Positions 41,367 to 47,791 of a DNA stretch of 51,243 nt are shown piece by piece. The translations under genes were made by a program, and so were the position numbers. Source of the DNA: a virus; the IMG/VR virus record IMGVR_UViG_3300027917_000060, positions 1 through 51,243 of that record; one strand, given 5' to 3'. Within the stretch, counting starts at the first letter, position 1, and each line of letters starts with the position of its first letter. The notes under the pieces were generated by a model. It searched no databases and was not told the DNA's origin. It worked only from the letters and a program-made list of their open reading frames with translations.

Positions 41367-41599
41367 CGATATTGATTAATCCGCCCTCCGCGACGACTCT
41401 CTGAGTCCTTGTGACATTGGGGACACTCCCATCTGATACGCTCGGGCCGGTGATACCCGCGAGTATGATGCCCCGAGAGTAGAGTTCGTTCTGTAGGCAT
41501 ATGGCACACAGCGCATCGAAGTGGTTTCTCGATATGACCGCGCCGTACACCGTCGCGGACAAACTGCATGGCGTGGAGATGTTCAGGCGTCTTAGGCAT
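41363..41599 (-). CDS. Zinc-ribbon-like protein (78 aa)
   Basis: Two Cys pairs, CAVC (near residue 29) and CPQC (near 59), with several histidines between, the pattern of HNH/zinc-ribbon small phage proteins (LRCAVCHMP ... WECPQCHKDSESRRGG). No His-Asn-His catalytic motif is clear, so nuclease activity is not claimed. Lies in the leftward early part of the operon. Confidence 0.65.
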   Translation of the reverse strand: MPKTPEHLHAMQFVRDGVRRGHIEKPLRCAVCHMPTERTLLSGHHTRGYHRPERIRWECPQCHKDSESRRGGRINQYR

Positions 41600-41602
41600 G
41601 AG

Positions 41603-41812
41603 TTACCGTGAGTGCCAAGTATTATCTTGGTACCAAATCGTCGACGGAATCGGCGCGTTGAAGCAGCCGTATGGCCAGTCTTCGTTTGGCGGCGTGTACG
41701 TGATGCCGCCTGTCGCTTTTCGTTTTGGCACCTCCCACAAGCAGCTGTCTTCGACATGCGCTAGCTCGTCCCAAATCGACTTACGCGCTTCGTCGTCAAC
41801 TCTGTTCTGCAT
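41603..41812 (-). CDS. Hypothetical protein (69 aa)
   Basis: Not recognised. Acidic N-terminal helix (DDEARKSIWDELAHVED) and a Tyr/Trp/Pro-rich C-terminal half (TYTPPNEDWPYGCFNAP, TIWYQDNTWHS). GGAG nine bases before ATG 41812; overlaps the upstream Cys-rich gene by 17 nt. Confidence 0.6.
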   Translation of the reverse strand: MQNRVDDEARKSIWDELAHVEDSCLWEVPKRKATGGITYTPPNEDWPYGCFNAPIPSTIWYQDNTWHSR

Positions 41813-41996
41813 GCTCTACACTCCACACTTCCCCATCGAACAATGAGCGCGTCAACTTCCACCCCCAACGATGCACCGGGCCGTCGAAGATCGCCTCGCG
41901 GCACGTTGGGCAAAACAAGCATTTCCACGCGAAGATTCCACACACAAATCGCGTCTCGACCATTTCCTTGGCGACGCGACATCCGCGACAGTTCAT
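41796..41996 (-). CDS. Cys-rich zinc-binding protein candidate (66 aa)
   Basis: Five cysteines arranged as CRGC ... CGIFAWKCLFCPTC, suggesting a zinc ribbon. AGGAG six bases before ATG 41996. No family recognised; one of several small metal-binding proteins in this block. Confidence 0.6.
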   Translation of the reverse strand: MNCRGCRVAKEMVETRFVCGIFAWKCLFCPTCREAIFDGPVHRWGWKLTRSLFDGEVWSVEHAEQS

Positions 41997-42004
41997 ACAA
42001 GCTC

Positions 42005-42196
42005 CTAGGTTTTTGGTTTACCGTTCTCGGCGCGGCGTTCGATCGCGTTTGCGACTTTCGATCCGAAGACAGCCGCACCCGCCGCGATGATCATCGTCGA
42101 CGCTCCGGTGAAGTCGCCCTTGCAGATCCACGCCATGTATGCGCAGAACACTATGAACACGATATTGGTTGCCAGCGTGCGCTTGCCCTTCAACAT
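42005..42196 (-). CDS. Small membrane protein, holin-like topology (63 aa)
   Basis: Two hydrophobic helices (TNIVFIVFCAYMAWI and STMIIAAGAAVFGSKVA) separated by a short KGDFTGA loop, with a charged C-terminus (ERRAENGKPKT). This is the layout of class II holins, but the gene is far from the amidase, so the lysis assignment is uncertain. TGATG overlap with the coiled-coil gene before it. Confidence 0.6.
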   Translation of the reverse strand: MLKGKRTLATNIVFIVFCAYMAWICKGDFTGASTMIIAAGAAVFGSKVANAIERRAENGKPKT

Positions 42197-42741
42197 CAGT
42201 TCACATCCTCTGGAGCGCCCGCAGTACGCTTGCGTTCGATCTCTGCGAGCGCCTCCTCAGCTTGTTTGATCTGCACTTCTTTCTTGCGCAAGAGCATGCT
42301 CTTGAGTCGCTTTTCTTTTTCCTCGCGCTCTTTCTTGTACGCAGTCATCGAGACGCGACGCGGCTTCTTGCGCATCTCGTCCTGCCAACGAATCTCTTGC
42401 TTCGAGCCTTCGAGCGTAGTAATCGCGCGCAGGGCTACGTCCGCTTTGTCTTTGATGGAGACGCGTAGGTCACGCATCTCTTCGCGCGTGAGGCGTAGGA
42501 AGTATTCGAGGATCGTGCGTGCTTGCAGCCCGATCCGCATTTCAAGCTCGTCAAGATTGACGATACCAAATGAGCGTGATTCTAGTGCAGCTTGTTCGTC
42601 GAGAGTGCGTGATGTCTTACTTAGTATCGACGCAGGGTCCTCAGCGATCGGAGTTTTCTTCGCGACGTCACCTGCCCCTGTCAGCCGCTTGCTTTCCTCA
42701 AGCTCCTTGCGCTCCTTCTCTCGTTGTTTCGCTTTGCTCAT
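42196..42741 (-). CDS. Coiled-coil protein upstream of the terminase, candidate small terminase (181 aa)
   Basis: Highly charged helical protein. Residues about 65-120 (LDELEMRIGLQARTILEYFLRLTREEMRDLRVSIKDKADVALRAITTLE) could be a helical core and the C-terminal third (KKEREEKEKRLKSMLLRKKEVQIKQAEEALAEIERK) is a long coiled coil. A helical DNA-binding oligomer a few genes before the large terminase fits a small terminase, but no HTH motif is clear. ATG 42741; a GTG one codon earlier is possible. Confidence 0.55.
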   Translation of the reverse strand: MSKAKQREKERKELEESKRLTGAGDVAKKTPIAEDPASILSKTSRTLDEQAALESRSFGIVNLDELEMRIGLQARTILEYFLRLTREEMRDLRVSIKDKADVALRAITTLEGSKQEIRWQDEMRKKPRRVSMTAYKKEREEKEKRLKSMLLRKKEVQIKQAEEALAEIERKRTAGAPEDVN

Positions 42742-43303
42742 CACTAGGTAATTTACGATCCTGTGCTAAGCGATCAACCACGGCGCCGATCGTGCGGACT
42801 TCACGAGCTGCAGCGCACTTGACACAGCGCGGAGAATCGCAAGGCTCGCGATAGAACTTGTGCCCAGGACGGTGCCAATTATACGTCTCAACGATAGGCG
42901 CATTGTGCAGCTTCTTGTTGCAGTTCGACTTTACCATAGTTTTGCCCGTCGGATCTGGGAAGAGCACGACGTGTGCCCAACGCAAGTGAAATCCGTTACC
43001 GATAGCAGCACGAATCGGTTTGCTCATTCCTCGTTGAATCAGCAGCAATTCCTCGAATCTTCCGTACTCCGCGTCCTCGTAGTGGCTGATCTTCCACCCG
43101 TGCGATTCAAGCTCAGCCACGATCTTTTCTCGCTCCGTTTCGTTGACAGGCGGGAAGCGTGATGGTCGCCCTCCCTTCCAGTACGCTATGTCCTTGAGCC
43201 CACCATGTGTGTGCTTGCACTTGGCAGAGCACCACTTGAAGCCGGTCCCATAGGCGTGTACGTCGAACTCCTCTCCGCAGCCCTTACAGACGGCTAGGCG
43301 CAT
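42698..43303 (-). CDS. Zinc-finger protein, first gene of the leftward operon (201 aa)
   Basis: N-terminal CKGCGEEF...KWCSAKCK is a four-Cys zinc finger (C6, C9, C25, C29) of the kind seen in phage DNA-binding proteins; a second CDSPRCVKC group lies near residue 155. The middle (FEELLLIQRGMSKPIRAAIG, LRWAHVVLFPDPTGKTMVK) is mixed alpha/beta. Ideal ribosome site (AGGAGG) before ATG 43303. As the first leftward gene beside the control region it could regulate the operon or act in packaging; neither is shown. Confidence 0.7.
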   Translation of the reverse strand: MRLAVCKGCGEEFDVHAYGTGFKWCSAKCKHTHGGLKDIAYWKGGRPSRFPPVNETEREKIVAELESHGWKISHYEDAEYGRFEELLLIQRGMSKPIRAAIGNGFHLRWAHVVLFPDPTGKTMVKSNCNKKLHNAPIVETYNWHRPGHKFYREPCDSPRCVKCAAAREVRTIGAVVDRLAQDRKLPSDEQSETTREGAQGA

Positions 43304-43371
43304 CTTGACCTCCTAGGAATTTTATACTACTCACCCTTGAGCAGTAAGCATTAAGTTAACTCGTATATATC

Positions 43372-43399
43372 AGTATACAAATCTGCGCCTGGAAGTCAA
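43372..43399 (-). promoter_or_regulatory. Sigma70-like promoter for the leftward operon
   Basis: On the minus strand TTGACT (43399-43394), 16-bp spacer, TATACT (43377-43372). The -10 lies inside box B. Transcription would start near 43365, about 60 nt before the ATG at 43303. Confidence 0.6.
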
Positions 43400-43592
43400 G
43401 CACTAAGTTGGTGCGGTATAAAGTTATAGGGAAATAGAAGAATAGGAGAGAAATGTTGGCACACACATTGCTATAATACTATATATAATTACAAATCTTT
43501 ACTTCGCACATATAGTAGTAGTATGTAGGTGTATTCTTACATTACTCTATAACTTTATACCGCGCCGAGTAAGTACAGGAAAAGCAGTCTAG

Positions 43593-43618
43593 GATTTGTA
43601 TACTGGTTTATACTGGTT
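43593..43618 (+). promoter_or_regulatory. Mirror-image box B with tandem TATACTGGTT repeat (candidate rightward promoter)
   Basis: GATTTGTATACTG matches the -10 region of the leftward promoter in inverted orientation and runs into a tandem repeat TATACTGGTT x2 (43599-43618). No TTGACA-like -35 is seen at the expected distance, so an activator or a phage polymerase might be needed. Confidence 0.4.
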
Positions 43619-43659
43619 TCCTAAGCGTACTATTTGCAACAAGAGTAGTATAAAATAGC

Positions 43660-43870
43660 TTTCGCCTCGGCTACGCTTAGCTACATTATATTCCAAGAGT
43701 GCTTAGCTTCACTGCGCCTAGGCGCCTCGGCGTCACGCAACGCCACGACGCCTCGCTGCCTCGTGTGTCGCGTAACTCGCTGAGGCGACTCGCACTTGCG
43801 GGCGGCTGCGACGCTTTTGTTGCAGTCAGCGCCCCTGCGACACGGATGTTACACCAAGGCGCCTCGCCCC
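43660..43870. other. GC-rich non-coding leader with CGCCTCG repeats
   Basis: Abrupt change from AT-rich to GC-rich sequence. CGCCTCG occurs at 43663, 43723, 43749 and 43860 and inverted near 43782, with GGCGCC palindromes. A 9-bp inverted repeat CTAAGCGTA/TACGCTTAG (43621-43629, 43672-43680) sits at its left edge. The one open frame here has no ribosome site and an Arg/Ser-rich noise-like product. Could be a structured RNA leader or protein-binding region. Confidence 0.45.
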
Positions 43871-43895
43871 GGCGCCAAGCTTATAATAGCTCTAT

Positions 43896-43923
43896 TTGAG
43901 CACCCCGGCCTCATTAGTATAAC
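43896..43923 (+). promoter_or_regulatory. Sigma70-like promoter for the rightward operon
   Basis: TTGAGC (43896-43901), 16-bp spacer, TATAAC (43918-43923). Start expected near 43930, giving a leader of about 120 nt before ATG 44052. The leader has a GCGTAA/TTACGC hairpin and a G-rich tract. Confidence 0.6.
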
Positions 43924-43968
43924 TAGAAAAAATTCGGGCGTAAGTTCTTTTATTACGCGCGCTTAGGC

Positions 43969-43986
43969 GGTGGGGGAGGGTGGGGG
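43969..43986 (+). other. G-rich tract in the 5' leader (possible two-tetrad G-quadruplex)
   Basis: GGTGGGGGAGGGTGGGGG lies about 65 bases before the first rightward start codon, inside the predicted transcript. Confidence 0.35.
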
Positions 43987-44051
43987 CATGTCTCGGGCTA
44001 AGGGGTGCAAGGACGGAATGAACCGTCTACGTACAGGCAAAGGAGATGCCT

Positions 44052-44474
44052 ATGTTACGCGAATTGAAGTGGAAGCCGTCCACCAAGGTGGCCAAGGTTG
44101 ACAAGATTGTCGACGGTGAGACGATCACCGTTGACAAGATTGGCGACGATGGTAAGAAAGTACGCGAAATTGCCGCATACAATCTTCTCGCAGTCGTCGA
44201 AGATGAGGATGGGAACCAAAAAGCCCTGAATCTCGCAACAACGGTCAACCGAATGGATCGAACCGCAGAGGATTGCAAACTCTTTTACGGATTCGACGAT
44301 CCAATTGCAGGCACACTGTCAGAACGTGCGGATAACATCCACCAAGGGATGCAAGCCAAGGCAAAAGAGTACGCCAAGCAACTCAAAGCCCAGGTGAAAT
44401 TCGCCGCATCGCGGACGACAAAAGAGCGAAAAGAGACGACCCTCGACGCCGGGGCGCTCGAATTCGCAGAGTAA
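44052..44474 (+). CDS. Hypothetical protein, first rightward gene (140 aa)
   Basis: Not recognised. N-terminal half mixed (VDKIVDGETITVDKIGDDGKKVREIAAYNLLAVVEDEDGN), C-terminal half helical and charged (LSERADNIHQGMQAKAKEYAKQLKAQVKFA). The second ATG (44052) is chosen because AAAGGAG is six bases upstream, while the first ATG abuts it. As the first gene of the rightward operon it may be abundantly expressed early; a regulatory or host-takeover role is only a guess. Confidence 0.7.
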   Translation: MLRELKWKPSTKVAKVDKIVDGETITVDKIGDDGKKVREIAAYNLLAVVEDEDGNQKALNLATTVNRMDRTAEDCKLFYGFDDPIAGTLSERADNIHQGMQAKAKEYAKQLKAQVKFAASRTTKERKETTLDAGALEFAE

Positions 44475-44495
44475 CCCACAACAAGCACAACGAGT

Positions 44496-44530
44496 TAGGA
44501 GCCAGGGACAACGACAGTCCTTGGCTCCTA
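44496..44530 (+). terminator. Strong 14-bp hairpin after the first rightward gene
   Basis: TAGGAGCCAGGGAC pairs with GTCCTTGGCTCCTA (one G-U) around a 7-nt loop. No T-run follows, so it may be an mRNA-stabilising or processing hairpin or a partial terminator. Confidence 0.5.
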
Positions 44531-44555
44531 GCCATATACCCTAGGAGCAAATGAG

Positions 44556-44687
44556 ATGAACTCACTACGTTACGCACTGGGTATTCTCGCACGTGCGTGC
44601 GCCTGGATCGCCGTGGGCTTCGTCGTTGTCGCGTTCTGCGTTCTATTCACGCATTTCTTCAGCGTGCTCTGGCGTGACGTGTTCTAG
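44556..44687 (+). CDS. Membrane microprotein (43 aa)
   Basis: MNSLRYALGILARACAWIAV followed by a strongly hydrophobic GFVVVAFCVLFTHFF segment: one transmembrane helix with a positive N-terminus. TAGGAG eight bases before ATG 44556; an ATG five bases earlier is followed at once by a stop. Function unknown. Confidence 0.6.
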   Translation: MNSLRYALGILARACAWIAVGFVVVAFCVLFTHFFSVLWRDVF

Positions 44688-44776
44688 CTCTGCACGTGCG
44701 TAGAGCGTAGCGCACATGTTAAGCACGTGTGCGTTGCTCTGTGCGCTTGTGCACATGTCGAAGTAAGGAGGCGCGT

Positions 44777-44860
44777 ATGTTCCCCCGCTTACGCAATGAC
44801 ATCATCGCTCTGTGCATCGTCACGGCGTTCTGCCTGACGTTGCTCGTGTGTTATACGTAG
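44777..44860 (+). CDS. Membrane microprotein (27 aa)
   Basis: MFPRLRNDIIALCIVTAFCL then TLLVCYT: a single transmembrane helix with three cysteines. Consensus ribosome site TAAGGAGG before the ATG argues that this very short frame is translated. A GC-rich imperfect hairpin lies in the preceding 80 bases. Confidence 0.55.
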   Translation: MFPRLRNDIIALCIVTAFCLTLLVCYT

Positions 44861-44890
44861 CGCCACGTATAGGCGCAGAGAGGAGAAAGC

Positions 44891-45172
44891 ATGGCAAGGA
44901 GAGGTATTAGCGCCACCATGGACGGTGAGTTGCGCGTGGACGGCAAGGAGATCATCTGCCCACTGACAAAGCGTCCTGTGCGCTTCGCACCCAGTGCGGA
45001 CGCGAACATGGGCAAGGCAGTGGAGTTCTTGCGTGAGTTGGTGCAGACACGCGCTGCACTGTACGCACTCGAAGGTAACACGTTGCTTGTGGCAGCGCTC
45101 GACGCTCGCATCGCGCATGTGAGTGAGCGTGTGGAGCGAATGGCCGCGAGTGACACGTACGGAAAGCGCTGA
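44891..45172 (+). CDS. Hypothetical protein (93 aa)
   Basis: Not recognised. N-terminal MARRGISATMDGELRVDGK, then IICPLTKRPVRFAPSAD and a helical C-terminal half (KAVEFLRELVQTRAALYALEG, AALDARIAHVSERVERM). GAGAGGAG upstream of ATG 44891. Confidence 0.65.
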   Translation: MARRGISATMDGELRVDGKEIICPLTKRPVRFAPSADANMGKAVEFLRELVQTRAALYALEGNTLLVAALDARIAHVSERVERMAASDTYGKR

Positions 45173-45173
45173 G

Positions 45174-45296
45174 ATGCACGCAACTACGTGGCTTAGCGTC
45201 GTGCTGTGCGTACTGGTAGTCACTGGGCTAGTTGTAGGTGGCTACTTCGCGTATCTAGTAACCAGAGAACTCCACAAGCTGCGTAACAAGGAGTAG
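45174..45296 (+). CDS. Membrane microprotein (40 aa)
   Basis: One transmembrane helix (LSVVLCVLVVTGLVVGGYFAYL) with a basic C-terminal tail (RELHKLRNKE). Starts one base after the previous stop (TGAGATG), so probably coupled. Function unknown. Confidence 0.6.
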   Translation: MHATTWLSVVLCVLVVTGLVVGGYFAYLVTRELHKLRNKE

Positions 45297-45298
45297 GC

Positions 45299-45517
45299 AT
45301 GGACAACGCACAACGCGACACATGGATTGATGCTATCGCAGCGTCCATTGCGCTGAGCGGTGGCGAACTGCCCAAGCCTGTGCGGTGTAGGATTTGTGGC
45401 AAGCACAAGCCGTTACGCAGCGTGGCTGGGCATCTCGTGTGCTTGGGCTGTTGTCGCGTGCACCTGGGATTCAACGAGAACGCGCACAAGAAGCGTCCCA
45501 AACAACTCAAGGAGTAG
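45299..45517 (+). CDS. Zinc-ribbon-like protein (72 aa)
   Basis: CRICGKHKPLR ... HLVCLGCCRVH contains two Cys pairs with a histidine between them, likely binding zinc. The end is basic (NAHKKRPKQLKE). AAGGAG upstream of ATG 45299. Resembles small Cys-pair phage proteins; function unknown. Confidence 0.7.
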   Translation: MDNAQRDTWIDAIAASIALSGGELPKPVRCRICGKHKPLRSVAGHLVCLGCCRVHLGFNENAHKKRPKQLKE

Positions 45518-45521
45518 CGTC

Positions 45522-45734
45522 ATGCGTTGCATTCGCTGCAATGAGGAGTTCGAGGCCAAGCGTGCACGCGCTGGCTACAACCTCTGCAAGGATTGTGGTG
45601 ATGAGTACGCAAGTGAGTTGATTGAGGCAAGGAGCAAGGAGACTGCGCCACTGTACAACAAGGGGCCATACATGCTCATTCCACGTATGCGTGGCGCAAC
45701 GAAATCGTTGGGTAAGAAAGGAGAAAGCAAGTGA
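45522..45734 (+). CDS. Zinc-ribbon-like protein (70 aa)
   Basis: MRCIRCNEEFEAKRARAGYN then CKDCGDEY: a CxxC...CxxC zinc ribbon of the anti-termination or RNA-polymerase-associated kind in size, though no family is recognised. C-terminal Lys-rich tail (SLGKKGESK). AAGGAG from the previous gene's end serves ATG 45522. Confidence 0.7.
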   Translation: MRCIRCNEEFEAKRARAGYNLCKDCGDEYASELIEARSKETAPLYNKGPYMLIPRMRGATKSLGKKGESK

Positions 45735-46090
45735 AGAAGTCGTACAAGCTACTCACGTGGCGCAAGAACCGTGAGACGGCGCAAGAGCGCAAGGCACGCG
45801 CTGTGGAGAAGTGCGTCGTGCCGCAAGATCAGTACAGCCTCGCGTTGTTTCATGGCGGGCAGTATTTGGGGCACTGGGCGTTGGATTGGACGGAAGGGCG
45901 GATCATCCTGGACCAAGAACTCGTCAACGGTGTCGTGGACGCGATTCGGGAGTTTGAGGCGCACGTACGTGAAGCAGGCGTGGTGTTCAAGGCCACGCCG
46001 TGCCCTGAAGGTGGTCTGCACGGTGATAATCACTCGTGTCCTTCGTGTCGTGCGGTGGCGCGGCCTCATGGTGAGAAGGAGGACTCGTGA
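45731..46090 (+). CDS. Hypothetical protein with C-terminal CPSC (119 aa, GTG start)
   Basis: Basic N-terminus (MKKSYKLLTWRKNRETAQERK), a beta middle (YSLALFHGGQYLGHWALDWTEGRIIL), a helix (VNGVVDAIREFEAHVREAG) and a Cys/His end (CPEGGLHGDNHSCPSC) that may bind a metal. GTG start overlaps the upstream TGA (GTGA) with AAAGGAG before it. Confidence 0.65.
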   Translation: MKKSYKLLTWRKNRETAQERKARAVEKCVVPQDQYSLALFHGGQYLGHWALDWTEGRIILDQELVNGVVDAIREFEAHVREAGVVFKATPCPEGGLHGDNHSCPSCRAVARPHGEKEDS

Positions 46091-46260
46091 TGGACGAACC
46101 AGCGTACGCCGTCACATTTCGCTGCATGGCGTGTGGATGGACATACGTGTGCGGGGATCACAGTGACGCGGATCTGAAGGTGCTTATTGGGCACGCGACC
46201 GCTGTGTGCTTCAAGGCCCCGATCCGCGTGGACGTGGAGGAGATCCATGCCAGTTCATGA
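46090..46260 (+). CDS. Cys/His-rich protein (56 aa)
   Basis: FRCMACGWTYVCGDHSDAD...GHATAVC carries a CxxC and later Cys/His residues in zinc-finger-like spacing. TGATG overlap with the previous gene fixes the start. Unknown function. Confidence 0.6.
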   Translation: MDEPAYAVTFRCMACGWTYVCGDHSDADLKVLIGHATAVCFKAPIRVDVEEIHASS

Positions 46261-46516
46261 ACGCGCTCAAGGACTCAACCCAGTCAAGGTCATACGCAAG
46301 CTCGAAGCAGGCGAAGCGTTCACAGGGCGCATCAACTTCGAGTTGTGGGAGGATAGCTTCCAGGTTGCGTTGTATCTCGTGCGGCGTATCCCTGGCCAGC
46401 GTCAGCCTACGTGGACGTATCGCATTGCGAACCCAGCAGAGTTTGCGCAGCTTGCGTTCAGTGCTGCGGAGGTGCATGCTGCCGAGGCGATGCGCAAGTT
46501 GGAGGAGAAGCCATGA
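46247..46516 (+). CDS. Hypothetical protein (89 aa)
   Basis: Mixed alpha/beta protein (VKVIRKLEAGEAFTGRINFELWEDSFQVALYLVRRIPGQRQPTWTYRI). ATG 46247 follows GGAGGAG; overlap of 14 nt with the previous gene. Not recognised. Confidence 0.6.
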   Translation: MPVHERAQGLNPVKVIRKLEAGEAFTGRINFELWEDSFQVALYLVRRIPGQRQPTWTYRIANPAEFAQLAFSAAEVHAAEAMRKLEEKP

Positions 46517-46773
46517 GACCCCCCACGATCATCACCACGTCGAAGAAGTGCGCTAACGACGCGCACGACTGGTTTATGGAAGCGCACGGCCCTGGGTGGA
46601 ATCGACCTTGGTATTGCCGTCGTTGTGGCTTCACCATTGGCTCTGATGACATGTGGTTGTATCGCAGCGTCATTGCGCTAGAACGCAAGCTAGATCGCTT
46701 GATGCTTGCGTTGAATGTGAGCAAGGGTGGGCTAGAGGACGAGGAGATCAAGGCAGGAGGGCAAGAATCATGA
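46513..46773 (+). CDS. Hypothetical protein with CRRC pair (86 aa)
   Basis: MRPPTIITTSKKCANDAHDW start, a WYCRRCGFTIGSDDMW centre that may bind zinc with upstream C/H residues, and a coiled-coil-like C-terminal half (VIALERKLDRLMLALNVSKG). ATGA overlap with the preceding gene. Confidence 0.6.
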   Translation: MRPPTIITTSKKCANDAHDWFMEAHGPGWNRPWYCRRCGFTIGSDDMWLYRSVIALERKLDRLMLALNVSKGGLEDEEIKAGGQES

Positions 46774-46958
46774 GCACACGAACTTGTTGGGCAACATTCA
46801 TTTTCACCACTTTTGCCTATCTTACCATCGTTGGGATGGCGCTTTACTACAGTACGACTACCAGCATGGTTAACTCGTACGTGTTTCTGCTGGCGACAGC
46901 AGGGTACTCGGTGTTCACGAAGTGGATTACAGAGAAGTGGAAGGATAGCAAGCCATGA
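46770..46958 (+). CDS. Two-helix membrane protein (62 aa)
   Basis: Hydrophobic helices at about residues 7-27 (WATFIFTTFAYLTIVGMALYY) and 33-51 (MVNSYVFLLATAGYSVFTKW), charged end. Holin-like topology without lysis neighbours. ATGA overlaps at both ends of the gene. Confidence 0.6.
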   Translation: MSTRTCWATFIFTTFAYLTIVGMALYYSTTTSMVNSYVFLLATAGYSVFTKWITEKWKDSKP

Positions 46959-47263
46959 GCACCCCCAAGCTCTCACCCGAGTTGCAAGCGGAGTACAACG
47001 CTGCGATGGCGGATTACGAAGCACTTGAGAAAGTGCTCAACGCGCCCGGTGGTGATAAGGAAGCGTTGTATAGAGTGCGCGCGGCCAAGCGCTCACTCGA
47101 AAACCAGCACAACATCCTCAAGCTGTACGAGCATCTCGCGTTCTTCGTGGATACGCAGCACAGGCTAAGCAAGATGGTTAACGTGCTCACGATCAGCGTG
47201 ATCATCATCGCGATGCTGCTGGCTGTGAACGCCCTCGCCACCATCATCTTCAAAGCCCCATAG
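46955..47263 (+). CDS. Tail-anchored helical membrane protein (102 aa)
   Basis: Long charged helix (LQAEYNAAMADYEALEKVLN ... LYRVRAAKRSLENQHNILKLYEHL) followed by a C-terminal transmembrane segment (VLTISVIIIAMLLAVNALATIIF). The stop codon TAG (47261-47263) lies inside the tRNA-Met gene, as its residues 8-10. Function unknown. Confidence 0.65.
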   Translation: MSTPKLSPELQAEYNAAMADYEALEKVLNAPGGDKEALYRVRAAKRSLENQHNILKLYEHLAFFVDTQHRLSKMVNVLTISVIIIAMLLAVNALATIIFKAP

Positions 47264-47329
47264 CTCAGTAGGTAGAGCAGCACGCTCATAACGTGCAGTG
47301 CGCAGGTTCGAGTCCTGCTGGGGCTACCA
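47254..47329 (+). tRNA. tRNA-Met (anticodon CAT)
   Basis: 76 nt with encoded CCA. Acceptor AGCCCCA/TGGGGCT, D-arm GCTC...GAGC, anticodon stem GCACG/CGTGC with loop CTCATAA (CAT at 34-36), T-arm GCAGG-TTCGAGT-CCTGC. All stems are perfect. The A1-U72 pair and the anticodon stem lacking three G-C pairs argue against an initiator; it could be elongator Met or Ile decoding AUA after lysidine modification. Confidence 0.95.
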
Positions 47330-47351
47330 GTGCGCGCTGCAAGGAGGAAGT

Positions 47352-47555
47352 ATGGCTTACCAACCAGGCGAGGTTGGGAGGGCGATGCAAGCGATCAATG
47401 AAGCGCTCTTTCAAATCTCTAAGGACGTTGCCGCGCAGACCAAATACCTCTGCGCCATCTCGCTGATCATGTCGATGCACGTGATGCGACACATGAACAA
47501 GAAGGACCAAGACGAGCTGCAGAAAGAGCTGAAGAAGGTGGTGAAAGATGAGTGA
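47352..47555 (+). CDS. Hypothetical protein (67 aa)
   Basis: MAYQPGEVGRAMQAINEALFQ with a hydrophobic middle (YLCAISLIMSMHVM) and a Lys/Glu-rich end (KKDQDELQKELKKVVKDE). AAGGAGG upstream of ATG 47352, 22 nt after the tRNA. Not recognised. Confidence 0.6.
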   Translation: MAYQPGEVGRAMQAINEALFQISKDVAAQTKYLCAISLIMSMHVMRHMNKKDQDELQKELKKVVKDE

Positions 47556-47787
47556 TGACAAGGTGCTCGGTGTCAAGCTCGGCGCCAAGATCGTTGAGCA
47601 GCTAGCGCTCGCAGTCGATGCGCTTGGCAACGTCGAGGAGTGCGTGCGTCAAACGCGCGAAGCACTCAACCAAGGCGACGTGGAAGCAGTGCATCGTCAT
47701 TTCAACGCGTTGACTGCATTGGCTGGTCAACTCAAGCGTCACGCAGGTACGTATGTATTTCTTGTCGACTTCGAGAAAGGAGGTTGA
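47548..47787 (+). CDS. Hypothetical helical protein (79 aa)
   Basis: All-helical appearance (AKIVEQLALAVDALGNVEECVRQTREAL ... RHFNALTALAGQLKRH). Overlaps the previous gene by 8 nt. Not recognised. Confidence 0.6.
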   Translation: MSDDKVLGVKLGAKIVEQLALAVDALGNVEECVRQTREALNQGDVEAVHRHFNALTALAGQLKRHAGTYVFLVDFEKGG

Positions 47788-47791
47788 GTAG

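Larger units (their letters stand above)
43319..43656. repeat. Divergent control region built as a 338-bp inverted duplication
   Basis: Three perfect box pairs lie symmetrically around about 43488. A: 43413-43429 GCGGTATAAAGTTATAG and 43547-43563. B: 43371-43383 CAGTATACAAATC and 43593-43605. C: 43319-43332 ATTTTATACTACTC and 43643-43656. A-B spacing is 29 bp in both arms; B-C is 38 (left) and 37 (right). Between the boxes the arms are partly similar. The region lies between the two divergent operons and holds no gene. Confidence 0.85.

Noticed and set aside
41227-41757. 176-codon minus-strand open frame
   Set aside because: Arg-rich shadow; the three small genes in this span have matching overlaps, Cys-pair or membrane features and explain the DNA better.
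42005-42196. Holin of the lysis system
   Set aside because: Topology fits, but the amidase and spanin candidate are 41 kb away with their own membrane protein; kept only as holin-like.
43699-43899. 66-codon open frame in the control region
   Set aside because: No ribosome site, composition driven by the CGCCTCG repeats.
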